Origin: Desulfovibrionales bacterium
GTDB taxonomy: Bacteria; Desulfobacterota; Desulfovibrionia; Desulfovibrionales; Desulfomicrobiaceae
Assembly: GCA_012727715.1 (NCBI GenBank)
Contig: JAAYGN010000011.1
Coordinates: 1-34,575, forward strand
DNA length: 34,575 nt
Direction: 5' to 3'
The position numbers and the translations under genes are program-made. Below the pieces are notes generated by a model that saw nothing but the letters and a program-made list of their open reading frames with translations, was not told the DNA's origin and ran no database searches. This document shows, piece after piece, positions 1-8,543 of the stretch; position 1 is the first letter of the stretch; each line of letters opens with the position of its first letter.

Positions 1-666
1 ATAAGGCCAGAGTGGTGGATTGTTCAGCAAAGGATGGAGAATTGCAGAAAAGGACGGAAGACTGGTGCTGATTTTTTGCCTGCATGAGTCACAATATCCA
101 GTCACAGAATTTGCTCCAGATAAAGGAGAGCCTGCTGCATGAAAAATATAGACCAAGCCACAGCAAACAGACTCAGTAACCAGGCGATTATTTTTCCAGT
201 GAAAAAACAATTCTCCCAGGGTTAAGGGCCGCTGCCGTCCAACCCAGGCACTTTCAATACCCATTCCATGAAAAACAAGGTTTCGAAAGCGTTCCTGAGC
301 CATAATCAAATCAGCTTGAGCGTATAAGGCGTTAAAATGCTGGATCAAAAGTCTTTGATCTTTGAAGAGAGCGTCTTGATGCGCGTTGATAATTTCTTCA
401 ATTTTTTGAGGGTCCAGGTCCAGGAGCTGCACCAGCTTTTGCAGATAGGCGTCATGAATTTTACTGGTAACAAAAAATTCCTGCAAGGCACTCATGACTT
501 TGTTGAAGTTTTGAAACCCAAAATCCCTGGCCAGGGGCTTAAGAGTATCATAGCCAGCCAGACGAGCACTGCTGGCAATGTAGTCAATGAGATTGATGTT
601 GGTGGTAATGTTTGACGGATGGGCTACTGGATCATCAGCATAGAACTTCAAGGCAAGGTGAGACAT
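1..666 (-). CDS. Unrecognised protein, N-terminal 222 codons (partial)
   Basis: An open frame on the minus strand runs from an ATG at 666 to the window edge with no stop, so only the N-terminal 222 residues are visible. A good ribosome-binding site (AAGAGGAG) lies just upstream of the ATG. The product starts MSHLALKFYADDPV. It looks soluble and mostly helical, with no signal peptide or membrane segment. Near the visible end it has a Cys-Cys pair (SVCCGLV) and then a CxxC (GYCDSCRQ), which could bind metal. I do not recognise the family. Its promoter should lie between 667 and 911, next to the insertion sequence. Confidence 0.72.
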   Translation of the reverse strand, partial: MSHLALKFYADDPVAHPSNITTNINLIDYIASSARLAGYDTLKPLARDFGFQNFNKVMSALQEFFVTSKIHDAYLQKLVQLLDLDPQKIEEIINAHQDALFKDQRLLIQHFNALYAQADLIMAQERFRNLVFHGMGIESAWVGRQRPLTLGELFFHWKNNRLVTESVCCGLVYIFHAAGSPLSGANSVTGYCDSCRQKISTSLPSFSAILHPLLNNPPLWPY

Positions 667-911
667 TTTCTTCTCCTCTTTAGCAGTTAAAGATGGCCCA
701 CAGACTTGTGGTGGTGCGCCCTGCAATTCGGCCAAATCAGCGCACAAGGAAAAGATTAGTTTATTGGTGAAAAAAAGCAAGCAAGGCAAGTAAACTGAAA
801 CTAAATTGAATCAGCCACTGTGCGTTGTACCCATCCCTTAAATTTTGAGCAGTTATCAGAAGAGCTTTCTAAACAAAGTACATCTTGCATACAAATGACA
901 GAATAAAACAA
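667..911. other. Intergenic stretch left of the insertion sequence
   Basis: No convincing gene is seen on either strand. It must contain the promoter of the leftward gene ending at 666. On the plus strand a short open stretch (about 811-904) ends in TAA just before the insertion sequence. It has no start codon with a ribosome-binding site and is not recognised. Confidence 0.4.
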
Positions 912-928
912 GGGGCTGTCCTAGATAA
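912..928 (+). repeat. Left terminal inverted repeat of the insertion sequence
   Basis: A 17-bp sequence GGGGCTGTCCTAGATAA that is the exact reverse complement of the right end at 1603-1619. Confidence 0.9.
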
Positions 929-951
929 GCAAAATATTCTAGGATGCTTCC

Positions 952-1602
952 ATGAGGAAAAGTCGTTTAAGCTCATACAAACAAAATAGGCTCATCGAAC
1001 TATTTGTGGCTGGCGCAACTGCCCGCACTGCTTCAGCGTTAGTCAGGGTTAACAAAACGACAGCCAGTTATTATTTCCTTCGTTTGAGGCAATTAATCTA
1101 TGACAACAGCGAACATTTAGAAATGTTTTCTGGTGAAGTAGAAGCAGATGAGTCTTACTTTGGCGGAACTCGCAAGGGTAAAAGAGGACGAGGCGCAGCA
1201 GGCAAAATTCCCGTATTTGGCTTACTGAAACGCAATGGCAAGGTCTACACAGTGATAATTTCAAATGCCAAAAGTGAAACATTGTTGCCTCTTATACGGG
1301 AAAAAGTATGCCCCGACAGTATTGTCTACACAGACTCATTTCGTGGTTACAATGCTCTAGATGTAAGCGAATTCAAGCATTATCGCATCAACCACAGTGA
1401 ATTATTTGCGGACAAATTTAATCACATTAATGGTATAGAAAACTTTTGGAACCAAGCGAAACGCCATCTTCGTAAGTTTAACGGTGTCCCCAAAGAGCAT
1501 TTTCATCTCTTTTTAAAGGAATGTGAATGGCGATTTAATCACAGTAACCCAAAAGAACAATTATTAATGTTAAAACAGCTAGTTAAAGATAAAACAAACT
1601 AG
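952..1602 (+). CDS. IS1595-family (IS1016-group) transposase
   Basis: A 216-residue DDE-type transposase that catalyses cut-and-paste or copy movement of its element. Residues 10-50 form a helix-turn-helix-like start (QNRLIELFVAGATARTASAL). The ISXO2-like catalytic domain follows, with Asp66 in EADESYFGG, Asp128 in YTDSFRGYN, and the region His158 to Glu163/Asn164 in NHINGIENFWNQAKRHL supplying the third acidic or Asn residue. There is no N-terminal zinc ribbon, which fits the short IS1016 group (usually about 210-220 residues). The frame is full length and undamaged. The stop lies at the inner edge of the right inverted repeat. Confidence 0.93.
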   Translation: MRKSRLSSYKQNRLIELFVAGATARTASALVRVNKTTASYYFLRLRQLIYDNSEHLEMFSGEVEADESYFGGTRKGKRGRGAAGKIPVFGLLKRNGKVYTVIISNAKSETLLPLIREKVCPDSIVYTDSFRGYNALDVSEFKHYRINHSELFADKFNHINGIENFWNQAKRHLRKFNGVPKEHFHLFLKECEWRFNHSNPKEQLLMLKQLVKDKTN

Positions 1603-1619
1603 TTATCTAGGACAGCCCC
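1603..1619 (-). repeat. Right terminal inverted repeat of the insertion sequence
   Basis: TTATCTAGGACAGCCCC, the exact reverse complement of the left end at 912-928. It begins directly after the transposase stop codon. Confidence 0.9.
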
Positions 1620-1620
1620 A

Positions 1621-1761
1621 AAAGTTATTGAATCATTCAGCTTGCGCAAGAAATCCAAATACCTGCTTGAATGCGCCAAAAGAGTCGTGGAAATTGCTAT
1701 CGAGCAAGACGAACAAACGGCAATCAACTGGCTAAAGGATAAGGCTAAGGATGCCTGCTGA
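1621..1761 (+). pseudogene. 3' remnant of a gene cut by the insertion sequence
   Basis: Immediately right of the insertion sequence an open frame of 46 codons reads KVIESFSLRKKSKYLLECAK onward, continues through VVEIAIEQDEQTAINWLKDK, and ends in TGA at 1759-1761. It has no start codon of its own. The regular helical, charged composition looks like real protein. I read it as the C-terminal tail of a larger protein whose 5' part is not present left of the element. The parent family is not recognised. Confidence 0.5.
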
Positions 1762-1859
1762 CTATAATAAGGAGTGGATGCAAAAATCCGCGATAAATTA
1801 TTTGAGGTAGTCGCGATTTGATCTGACCCTTGCCCTTGAAAAGAAAAAAGAACGGCGTT

Positions 1860-3749
1860 TTACTTGAGTAGTCTGTTAATTATATCTCGATATTTTTTTT
1901 CAATAACATGCCGTTTTTTCTTAAAGGAGTTGGTCAGCTCATCGCCCAGGGTGAATTCCTTGTTCAAGAAATGGATATTTTGCAGTTTTTCATAGGGCTT
2001 AAAGCCTTTTTTAGGATGCAGGAGCTTATTCATCTCAGCTCGCAGGCGATCCAAGAGCTGTTTATCTTTTAAGGCATCTTCGGTTTCTCCCAACACCTGA
2101 TTGTATTTTTCCTGCACGAATTCCTTCAATTTTTCCAGATCCGGCACAATAAGGGCTCCCAGGCCCTTTTTATCCTGACCAACCAAGACAGCGTCCTGGA
2201 CAAAAGGAAACATGGACAAGGTGGCTTCAATATTGGTGGGATCGATATTTTCCCCACTGGCCAGGACAATGATTTCCTTGCTGCGGCCAGTGATGATCAG
2301 CTCTCCTGTGAGAGTCAGCCGCCCCAAATCACCAGTGCGTAAAAAACCATCAGCCGTAAAGGCCTGGGCATTGGCTTCTTCATTTTTATAATATCCTTTG
2401 GTCACCTGGGCACCACGGACCTGAATTTCTCCTTCAATGCCTCGGGGGAGTTCCTGATCCAATTCATTGGCAATACGTAAGTCCGTTTCACCTACAGCTG
2501 GGCCAATGGTGCTAAAAATGTCACAATTAAGACCCCGACCAGCAATGCCTGGTGAGCATTCGGTCATACCGTAGGCATTGATAATGCGGATACCAATGGC
2601 ATCAATCCATTCATCCAGATATGGAGGCAGGCTACCGCCGCCACTAATGGCGGCCTTAAGGCGTCCGCCAAATTTTTCTTGAACAGCCTTAAATTTTTTT
2701 TGAGCCAGAGCGTACAAAGGATAAAGGACCAGACAAACAAAAAAGGCCGGAATTTTTTGAGCCATGCGTGTGCAGGCAGATTTATGCTCAAAAACTGGCA
2801 ATTGATTGCGTATCAGCCGGGCATTGTGGCGAAAGGTAACCGAGACCTTGACCAGGAAGTTAAAAATTTTGGCTTTTCTGGGATTTTGTTTTTTTAGCGC
2901 ACTATTGATTTTGGAGTACAGGGCTTCCCAAATACGTGGTACGGTAGCCACCAAAGTGGGTTTGTAGGTTTCCAGATCACTGGCAAAGGTACGAATGGAA
3001 GAATAAACAAGGGAGCTGCCTTTGGCGATACTGATGTATTCTGCGGTGCGTTCAAAAATATGCCAGGTCGGGAGGATGGATACCCATAAGTCATCAGGCC
3101 CCAGGAGGATTAAAGGTGGCAATGTCCGCACATTATGCATGATATTACCATGGGTGAGCATGACCCCTTTGGGAGTTCCTGTGGTGCCTGAGGTGTAAAT
3201 GATGGTCAGCAGATCATCAGCAGTGAGCTCATTGGACAGGCCATGGAACCATTCAATATCCCGGGGTTCAATAGTTCGTTTTTCCAAGAGTTCTGCATAG
3301 GTAAAGGTCTTGTCAAACCAGGAGTGTTTTTCTGCTCCGCCAATAATGAACACAGCCTTGGGCTTGAGCTTTTTGATCAGGGCTTCGTGGTCATGGTAGA
3401 TGTTTTCTGTCTCAAGAATAAAAAATTTACTTTCAGAATGATTGACAATGTATTCAAACTCTGTGCCCGGGGTATCGCAGCCTCTGGGCACGCTGACTGC
3501 TCCCAGGGCTTGCAGAGCCATATCCGTTACTATCCAGGCATAACGATTGTCTGAAAGAAGAAAAACTTTGTCACCGCGTTTTACTTTGTGGGCCTTGAAA
3601 GCTTTGGTCAGAAGTAAGACATCCTCAAAGAATTTATCATAGGTGACCCGCATTTCATCTTCCCCAATGTGGTAGATAAAGGCCTGGTGGTCTTTAAAGC
3701 TGGCGCAGCTCTTAAGGAAAGTATGGAACATGGTGGGTTCAAAATCCAT
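1860..3749 (-). CDS. Long-chain fatty acid--CoA ligase (AMP-forming)
   Basis: A 629-residue acyl-activating enzyme of the ANL superfamily. It adenylates a fatty acid with ATP and transfers it to coenzyme A. The AMP-binding motif YTSGTTGTPKGVMLTHGN is at about residues 185-202. Further motifs are NAYGMTECSPG, the hinge FLRTGDLGRL, and a C-terminal LTNSFKKKRHVIEKKY with the expected late lysine. The length and the insert before the second core motif resemble the FadD15 group of long-chain ligases. The ATG at 3749 follows CAGGAG. A second Met at residue 7 is possible but has no better site. The gene stands alone, divergent from uup. The chain-length preference cannot be read from the sequence. 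Confidence 0.93.
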   Translation of the reverse strand: MDFEPTMFHTFLKSCASFKDHQAFIYHIGEDEMRVTYDKFFEDVLLLTKAFKAHKVKRGDKVFLLSDNRYAWIVTDMALQALGAVSVPRGCDTPGTEFEYIVNHSESKFFILETENIYHDHEALIKKLKPKAVFIIGGAEKHSWFDKTFTYAELLEKRTIEPRDIEWFHGLSNELTADDLLTIIYTSGTTGTPKGVMLTHGNIMHNVRTLPPLILLGPDDLWVSILPTWHIFERTAEYISIAKGSSLVYSSIRTFASDLETYKPTLVATVPRIWEALYSKINSALKKQNPRKAKIFNFLVKVSVTFRHNARLIRNQLPVFEHKSACTRMAQKIPAFFVCLVLYPLYALAQKKFKAVQEKFGGRLKAAISGGGSLPPYLDEWIDAIGIRIINAYGMTECSPGIAGRGLNCDIFSTIGPAVGETDLRIANELDQELPRGIEGEIQVRGAQVTKGYYKNEEANAQAFTADGFLRTGDLGRLTLTGELIITGRSKEIIVLASGENIDPTNIEATLSMFPFVQDAVLVGQDKKGLGALIVPDLEKLKEFVQEKYNQVLGETEDALKDKQLLDRLRAEMNKLLHPKKGFKPYEKLQNIHFLNKEFTLGDELTNSFKKKRHVIEKKYRDIINRLLK

Positions 3750-3924
3750 TGCGGTACTCCTGAAAAATCCAACAATAAATAGTCAACTACCAATGAAAAC
3801 AATCAAACCTGGATTAAGCAATGAGGGCAGGGCCAGGTGCTTTTTTCAAGATTTCTTTCTGGACAAGGCCATGGATTCTCCCTAGTAATTTGACTTTTAC
3901 AGCCAATAGCCAGCGTCCAAATCC

Positions 3925-5757
3925 ATGTCACTTATCAGCGCCCACAGTCTTTTTCTTTCTTTTTCTGGTCCTTTGCTTCTGGATGATGTCAGCCTGCAAA
4001 TTCATGCCGGAGAACGTATTTGTTTACTCGGTCGTAACGGTGAGGGCAAGTCCACCTTTATGCGAGTTTTGGCCAGAGAGATTCGGGCTGATAGCGGTGA
4101 ATTACAGATGGCCAAGGGCTTGTCTGTGGCCATATTGCCGCAGGAAGTACCCAGGGACTTGCAAGGCCGTGTTTATGATGTGGTTGCCGCTGGGGCAGGA
4201 GAGGTTGGAGCATTCCTTTCTGTGGATTTTTATGAGCATCTATCTGGTCACGATCAGGCTTTGTGGGCTGTCCATAACAAGATTGAAACCATTTTGACCC
4301 ATCTAACCTTGGACCCAGAGGCGTTGTTTGAGCAGCTTTCTGGCGGCTCACAGCGTAAAGCCCTCTTGGCCCGAGCCCTGGTTAGTCAGGCCGATGTGCT
4401 TTTTTTGGATGAACCCACCAATCATCTTGATATCCAAACCATTCAGTGGCTGGAGGAATTTCTCCTGAAAGAGGTAAAAACTCTTTTCTTTGTGACCCAT
4501 GATCGCATGTTTTTACGCCATGTAGCCAACCGTATTCTGGAATTGGATCGAGGACAGTTGGTGGACTGGGCCTGTGACTACGACACCTTTCTCCAACGCA
4601 AGGATGAAGTGTTGGCAGCTGAAGAGGCCGCCTGGCGGCGTTTTGATCAAAAGCTCAAAGAAGAGGAAATCTGGATTCGTCAAGGCATCAAGGCTCGCCG
4701 GACTCGCAATGAAGGCCGGGTACGGGCGTTACAGGCCATGCGTCAGGAACGCAGGCAACGTCGGGAACGAGTGGGTAATGTATCGGCAGAGGTACAGTCA
4801 GGACAGACGAGTGGACGTTTGGTTTTAGAGGTTAAAGATATTTCCTATGCCTGGAATGACACTCCCATTATCACGCATTTTTCTACCAATATCATGCGTG
4901 GAGACAAGGTGGGCATTGTTGGCCCCAATGGGGTGGGCAAAACCACTTTGGTGCATCTTCTTTTGGGTGATCTTGTTCCTGTGAGTGGGGAAGTGCGCCT
5001 TGGTACCAATGTGGAAGTTGCCTATTTTGATCAGATGCGTTCAGCCCTGGACCCTGATTCCACTGCTCGTGATTTGGTGGGGCATGGTGCAGATTTTTTA
5101 GATATTGGAGATCGCCGTCGCCATGTGTTGGGCTATCTCAAGGATTTTTTGTTTACACCCGAGCGGGCACAAATTCCTGTTCATCTGCTTTCAGGTGGCG
5201 AGCGCAACCGTTTACTTTTGGCTCGACTCTTTGCTCGATCCTGTAATGTTTTGGTATTAGATGAACCGACCAATGATCTGGATCAGGAAACTTTGGAGCT
5301 TCTTGAGGAATTGGTTGGTGAATTTTCCGGCACAGTCTTGGTCGTCAGTCATGATCGTGAGTTTTTAAATAATACCGTTACCTCGTGCCTGGTTTTTGAA
5401 GGTCAGGGGCAGGTTGTGGAATATGCTGGAGGGTATGATGACTGGCTGGCCCAGCGTCCTGCACCAAAAGAAATTACGTCCAGCCTACCTAAAAAAGTTC
5501 GTCCACCCAAGGCTAAAGCCAAAAAAATGACCTTTAATGAAGTCCGAGAGCTTGAAGCCTTGCCCGGGCAGATTGAGGCAGTGGAAAAGGAATTGGCTAC
5601 TGTACATGAGTGCCTGAATAATCCTGATTTTTATACCAGGGATCATACGTTGGTGGCAGCTGAGGCTGCTCGCCTGGAAGCTCTGGAGAGCCAATTGGAT
5701 ACTTTGCTTATGCGCTGGACTGATTTGGAGGAGTTACGCATCCACTATGAGTCATAG
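3925..5757 (+). CDS. uup: ABC-F ATPase, Uup type
   Basis: A 610-residue protein with two ABC ATPase domains and no membrane segments, typical of ABC-F proteins that act on ribosomes or nucleic acid. Walker A motifs are GRNGEGKST near residue 36 and GPNGVGKTT near 333. Signatures are LSGGSQRK near 137 and LSGGERNR near 423. Walker B sequences LFLDEPTNHLD and LVLDEPTNDLD follow each. The C-terminus (about 525-610) is a charged coiled coil beginning KKMTFNEVRELEAL, the hallmark of Uup, which in E. coli limits transposon excision and binds DNA. The ribosome-binding site before the ATG is weak. The gene runs toward the panCDB cluster. Confidence 0.92.
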   Translation: MSLISAHSLFLSFSGPLLLDDVSLQIHAGERICLLGRNGEGKSTFMRVLAREIRADSGELQMAKGLSVAILPQEVPRDLQGRVYDVVAAGAGEVGAFLSVDFYEHLSGHDQALWAVHNKIETILTHLTLDPEALFEQLSGGSQRKALLARALVSQADVLFLDEPTNHLDIQTIQWLEEFLLKEVKTLFFVTHDRMFLRHVANRILELDRGQLVDWACDYDTFLQRKDEVLAAEEAAWRRFDQKLKEEEIWIRQGIKARRTRNEGRVRALQAMRQERRQRRERVGNVSAEVQSGQTSGRLVLEVKDISYAWNDTPIITHFSTNIMRGDKVGIVGPNGVGKTTLVHLLLGDLVPVSGEVRLGTNVEVAYFDQMRSALDPDSTARDLVGHGADFLDIGDRRRHVLGYLKDFLFTPERAQIPVHLLSGGERNRLLLARLFARSCNVLVLDEPTNDLDQETLELLEELVGEFSGTVLVVSHDREFLNNTVTSCLVFEGQGQVVEYAGGYDDWLAQRPAPKEITSSLPKKVRPPKAKAKKMTFNEVRELEALPGQIEAVEKELATVHECLNNPDFYTRDHTLVAAEAARLEALESQLDTLLMRWTDLEELRIHYES

Positions 5758-5791
5758 GTGAGGCTGGATGAGGTGAGATGACGGAGGAGAA

Positions 5792-6013
5792 ATGCACGTT
5801 AATTTTGGTGAACTTCGAGATTTTGTGTGTCGTCAATGTGGCTTATATAGTATGATTGATGTTATTGGCATGGAATGCGAGTATGATCATGAGACCGGGA
5901 TGCTCTATGATGTCATTGATGATTCCGATGGTCGGCATACTGGAGATCAGGTCATTTGTGATTGTGGCTGTGCATATTTTGATATGAAAGTACAGGGACG
6001 AGGTGAACAATGA
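5792..6013 (+). CDS. Small cysteine-rich protein, possible zinc ribbon
   Basis: A 73-residue soluble protein with Cys13-x-x-Cys16 (FVCRQCGLY), Cys29, and a late cluster Cys56-x-Cys58-x-Cys60 (VICDCGCAYF). The paired cysteines suggest a zinc ribbon or other metal site. The family is not recognised. A strong ribosome-binding site (ACGGAGGAGA) precedes the ATG. Its TGA overlaps the ATG of panC (ATGA), so it is probably co-transcribed and translationally coupled with pantothenate synthesis. Confidence 0.8.
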   Translation: MHVNFGELRDFVCRQCGLYSMIDVIGMECEYDHETGMLYDVIDDSDGRHTGDQVICDCGCAYFDMKVQGRGEQ

Positions 6014-6873
6014 TTGCTATGCAGCAGATTACTGCTCCTTCTACCATGCAGGACCAAGCTTTGCTGTGGCGCAGTCAGGGGTTGAAGGTAGGATTGGTCC
6101 CGACCATGGGCTATTGGCATGAAGGGCATTTGTCTCTGGTGCGTTGGGCCAGAGAACATTGTGACCGCCTGGTGGTCTCTATTTTTGTTAATCCTACACA
6201 ATTTGCTCCTGGTGAGGATTTGCAGGGCTATCCCTCAGACATAAAGAGGGATGCGCGGCTGGCTCAAGAATGTGGAGTAGATGTTCTTTTTTGTCCTGTA
6301 CCTGAAGCCATGTATGCTGCCCATCATGCCACTTGGGTAGAAGTTCCGACCTTGGCCAAATATTTGTGTGGAGGTTCCCGTCCTACACATTTTCGTGGGG
6401 TAGCCACAGTGGTCAGCAAGCTTTTTCAGCTTACCCAGCCGTCCTTTGCTGTTTTTGGAGAAAAGGATTGGCAACAGCTGGCCATCATTAAAACCATGAC
6501 TCGCGATTTAAATATGCCCGTGCGCATCGAAGGCCGGCCCATTGTGCGCGAGGCTGATGGCCTGGCCATGAGTTCCCGTAATGTGTATTTAGCACCAAAA
6601 GAGCGTGAGATGGCTCCCAAGATATTTCAGGGGTTACAGCTGGGGGCTGATTTGGTACATTCGGGCATGCGTCAGGTATCTTCAGTGCAAAAACAAATTC
6701 TTGATTTTTATGCCCAGCAAATTCCCATGGGGCAATTGGATTATTTGGAGTTTGTGGACCCTGATCTCATTTCTCCTGTGGACCAGATTGTAGACTCGGT
6801 TCTCATTGCTGTGGCCATGCGTTTGGGCAAGGCTCGCCTGATTGATAATATATATCTCCCCCTGGAGTCATAA
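6010..6873 (+). CDS. panC: Pantoate--beta-alanine ligase (pantothenate synthetase)
   Basis: Joins pantoate and beta-alanine with ATP to make pantothenate, the precursor of coenzyme A. The 287-residue frame has the nucleotidyl-transfer motif PTMGYWHEGHLSLVRWA near residue 30, FVNPTQFAPGEDLQGYPS, FGEKDWQQLAIIK and the MSSRNVYL motif near 180. The length is normal. The ATG at 6010 overlaps the upstream stop codon. An in-frame ATG three codons later is an alternative start. The next gene, panD, follows the stop without a gap, so panC-panD-panB form one operon. Confidence 0.96.
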   Translation: MIAMQQITAPSTMQDQALLWRSQGLKVGLVPTMGYWHEGHLSLVRWAREHCDRLVVSIFVNPTQFAPGEDLQGYPSDIKRDARLAQECGVDVLFCPVPEAMYAAHHATWVEVPTLAKYLCGGSRPTHFRGVATVVSKLFQLTQPSFAVFGEKDWQQLAIIKTMTRDLNMPVRIEGRPIVREADGLAMSSRNVYLAPKEREMAPKIFQGLQLGADLVHSGMRQVSSVQKQILDFYAQQIPMGQLDYLEFVDPDLISPVDQIVDSVLIAVAMRLGKARLIDNIYLPLES

Positions 6874-7233
6874 ATGGGTTTGCGTACTTTTTTACAGGCA
6901 AAGTTACACCGGGCGACCATTACCGGTACTGAGGTGGACTATGAAGGTTCTGTGGCCATTTGTCCGCATTTAATTGAGGCAGCTGGATTGTATGTTCATG
7001 AGCGGGTGGACATCTATAATGTTGATAATGGTGAACGATTTTCCACCTATGTAATTTTTGGTAAGCTTGGTGAAATTTGCCTGAATGGAGCAGCTGCGCA
7101 CAAGGGAAGTCCCGGCCAGCGGGTAATTATTGCCTCCTATACCCAGCTTGCTCCTGAAGAAATAGCCCAACACAAGCCCACGGTGGTCTTGGTGGGAGAA
7201 GATAACCAGATCAAAGACAGGAGAACATCATGA
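6874..7233 (+). CDS. panD: Aspartate 1-decarboxylase
   Basis: Makes beta-alanine from aspartate for panC. The 119-residue proenzyme contains YEGSVAICP. The Gly25-Ser26 bond is where the chain self-cleaves to create the pyruvoyl cofactor. Other family motifs are VDIYNVDNGERFSTYVI and NGAAAHKGSPGQRVIIASY. The start codon directly follows the panC stop. The stop overlaps the panB start (ATGA), indicating tight translational coupling. Confidence 0.97.
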   Translation: MGLRTFLQAKLHRATITGTEVDYEGSVAICPHLIEAAGLYVHERVDIYNVDNGERFSTYVIFGKLGEICLNGAAAHKGSPGQRVIIASYTQLAPEEIAQHKPTVVLVGEDNQIKDRRTS

Positions 7234-8075
7234 AAAGTCTGACCGATTTTCAGGCGTTGAAAGCAGCGGGTGAAAAAATCGTCATGATGACCGCCTATGA
7301 TTATCCTTCAGCTCGTTTGAGTCAGGAAGCAGGAGTGGACATTATTTTGGTGGGGGATTCTTTGGGCATGGTTGTATTGGGCTATGATTCTACTGTGCCC
7401 GTGACCATGGCGGACATGATTCACCATAGTCGCGCAGCCCGGCGTGGAGCCCCGGAGACTTTTCTCTTAACCGATATGCCTTTTTTGACCTATCAAATTT
7501 CCACTGCCCAAGCCTTGGAAAATGCCGCCCAGCTCGTACAAGATGGAGGCTGTGAAGGGGTTAAGGTCGAAGGTGGAGTAGAAATCGCAGAACAGGTGTA
7601 TGCCTTGGTTCGAGCAGGTATTCCTGTTTGTGGTCATGTGGGCTTAACCCCGCAATCGGCTACGGCCCTGGGCGGGTACAAGGTTCAGGGACGAAACGCT
7701 GAAACAGCTAAAAAGTTGTTGGATGATGCTTTGGCTTTGGAAGAAGCTGGGGCTTTTATGTTGGTTTTGGAATGTATTCCGGCACCCTTGGCCAAGTTGG
7801 TGAGCGAGCGTCTGTCCATTCCCACCATTGGCATTGGTGCTGGTAACCACTGCGATGGACAGGTGTTGGTTTTTCATGATGCTGTGGGGCTTTTTGATCG
7901 TTTTACACCCAAATTTGTTAAGCGTTTTGCAACCTTGGGTGCCCAAGGACATGAGGGGCTGGCCAGGTACTGCCAAGAGGTACGTTCCGGAGCTTTTCCT
8001 GCTGCAGAACATAGTTTCACCATGGATGAAGAGGAGCTTAAACATTTGTACGGAGTGAGGGATTTACAGGCGTAA
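7230..8075 (+). CDS. panB: 3-methyl-2-oxobutanoate hydroxymethyltransferase
   Basis: Transfers a hydroxymethyl group from methylene-tetrahydrofolate to 2-oxoisovalerate, giving ketopantoate. The 281-residue TIM-barrel enzyme shows MMTAYDYPSARLSQEAGVD, LVGDSLGMVVLGYDST, a VKVEGG segment, GHVGLTPQ and the late ECIPAPLAKLVSERLSIPTI and GIGAGNHCDGQ motifs. It is the last of the overlapping panC-panD-panB set. No ketopantoate reductase (panE) is in the window, so that step is encoded elsewhere. Confidence 0.97.
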   Translation: MKSLTDFQALKAAGEKIVMMTAYDYPSARLSQEAGVDIILVGDSLGMVVLGYDSTVPVTMADMIHHSRAARRGAPETFLLTDMPFLTYQISTAQALENAAQLVQDGGCEGVKVEGGVEIAEQVYALVRAGIPVCGHVGLTPQSATALGGYKVQGRNAETAKKLLDDALALEEAGAFMLVLECIPAPLAKLVSERLSIPTIGIGAGNHCDGQVLVFHDAVGLFDRFTPKFVKRFATLGAQGHEGLARYCQEVRSGAFPAAEHSFTMDEEELKHLYGVRDLQA

Positions 8076-8134
8076 GGGCCGAGGCATTTTCTTTCAGATA
8101 CGCTTTTTGAATGTCAGCAAATTTCGGAGTGTCT

Positions 8135-8440
8135 ATGTCCGGGCATAATCGTCGGCAATGGCAGCGGTATGCGCAAGAAGTTCACATTCTATGGACCAGA
8201 TCCCTGCAAGAAGGTGACAGGGTTGGGATTATGGTCAATTTTAGCCGGGGTGGTCTGTGCCTTGTTCATGCGGAGCCTTTGGAGAAGGGGCAACGTATTC
8301 TTTTGCGTTTGCCCCAGACCATGGCAGGTTTAAGCAAGGATGTTTGGGCCCAAGTGGCGTGGTGTGTGCCCATGGCCAATGAAAAATATGCCCTGGGCCT
8401 TAAATATGAAAATCCTTTGCTTTGGACGAGATATCGCTAG
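8135..8440 (+). CDS. PilZ-domain protein (probable c-di-GMP receptor)
   Basis: A single PilZ domain, the c-di-GMP-binding fold. The arginine motif RRQWQR sits at the start and the NFSRGG motif (N/DxSxxG) about 24 residues later, followed by the strands LRLPQ and WAQVAWCVP. I chose the ATG at 8135 because GGAG sits 5 bases upstream. An in-frame ATG at 8111 would add eight residues but has no ribosome-binding site. It follows panB by 59 bases, so it may be read from the same transcript. Its output partner is unknown; no flagellar or polysaccharide gene is adjacent. Confidence 0.82.
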   Translation: MSGHNRRQWQRYAQEVHILWTRSLQEGDRVGIMVNFSRGGLCLVHAEPLEKGQRILLRLPQTMAGLSKDVWAQVAWCVPMANEKYALGLKYENPLLWTRYR

Positions 8441-8446
8441 GAAAAA

Positions 8447-8514
8447 GCTGATCCATTCTGTCATTATTGCTTCACTGTTCACAATGACTTGTTTTGGTTT
8501 TATCAGCGTTTTTT
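8447..8514 (+). terminator. Possible terminator after the PilZ gene
   Basis: Nested inverted repeats GCTGAT/ATCAGC (8447-8452 and 8502-8507) and GTCATT/AATGAC (8460-8465 and 8483-8488), followed by GTTTTTT. The long inner loop makes it weaker than the other terminators here. It lies between two convergent genes, where termination is expected. Confidence 0.3.
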
Positions 8515-8543
8515 AGCCGTGCCAGGATGCAGCATATTGATTT

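Larger units (their letters stand above)
912..1619 (+). mobile_element. IS1016-group insertion sequence (IS1595 family), 708 bp
   Basis: A compact element bounded by perfect 17-bp terminal inverted repeats (912-928, GGGGCTGTCCTAGATAA, and its complement at 1603-1619). It carries a single transposase gene that fills almost the whole element. Both ends and the gene are intact, so the copy could be active. The flanking 8 bases differ (left TAAAACAA, right AAAAGTTA), so no target-site duplication is seen. The right flank reads as the 3' end of a broken gene. Confidence 0.88.

Noticed and set aside
337-615. Plus-strand open frame of 92 codons
   Set aside because: It lies opposite the longer minus-strand frame 1-666, which has a good ribosome-binding site and unbroken coding; this is its shadow.
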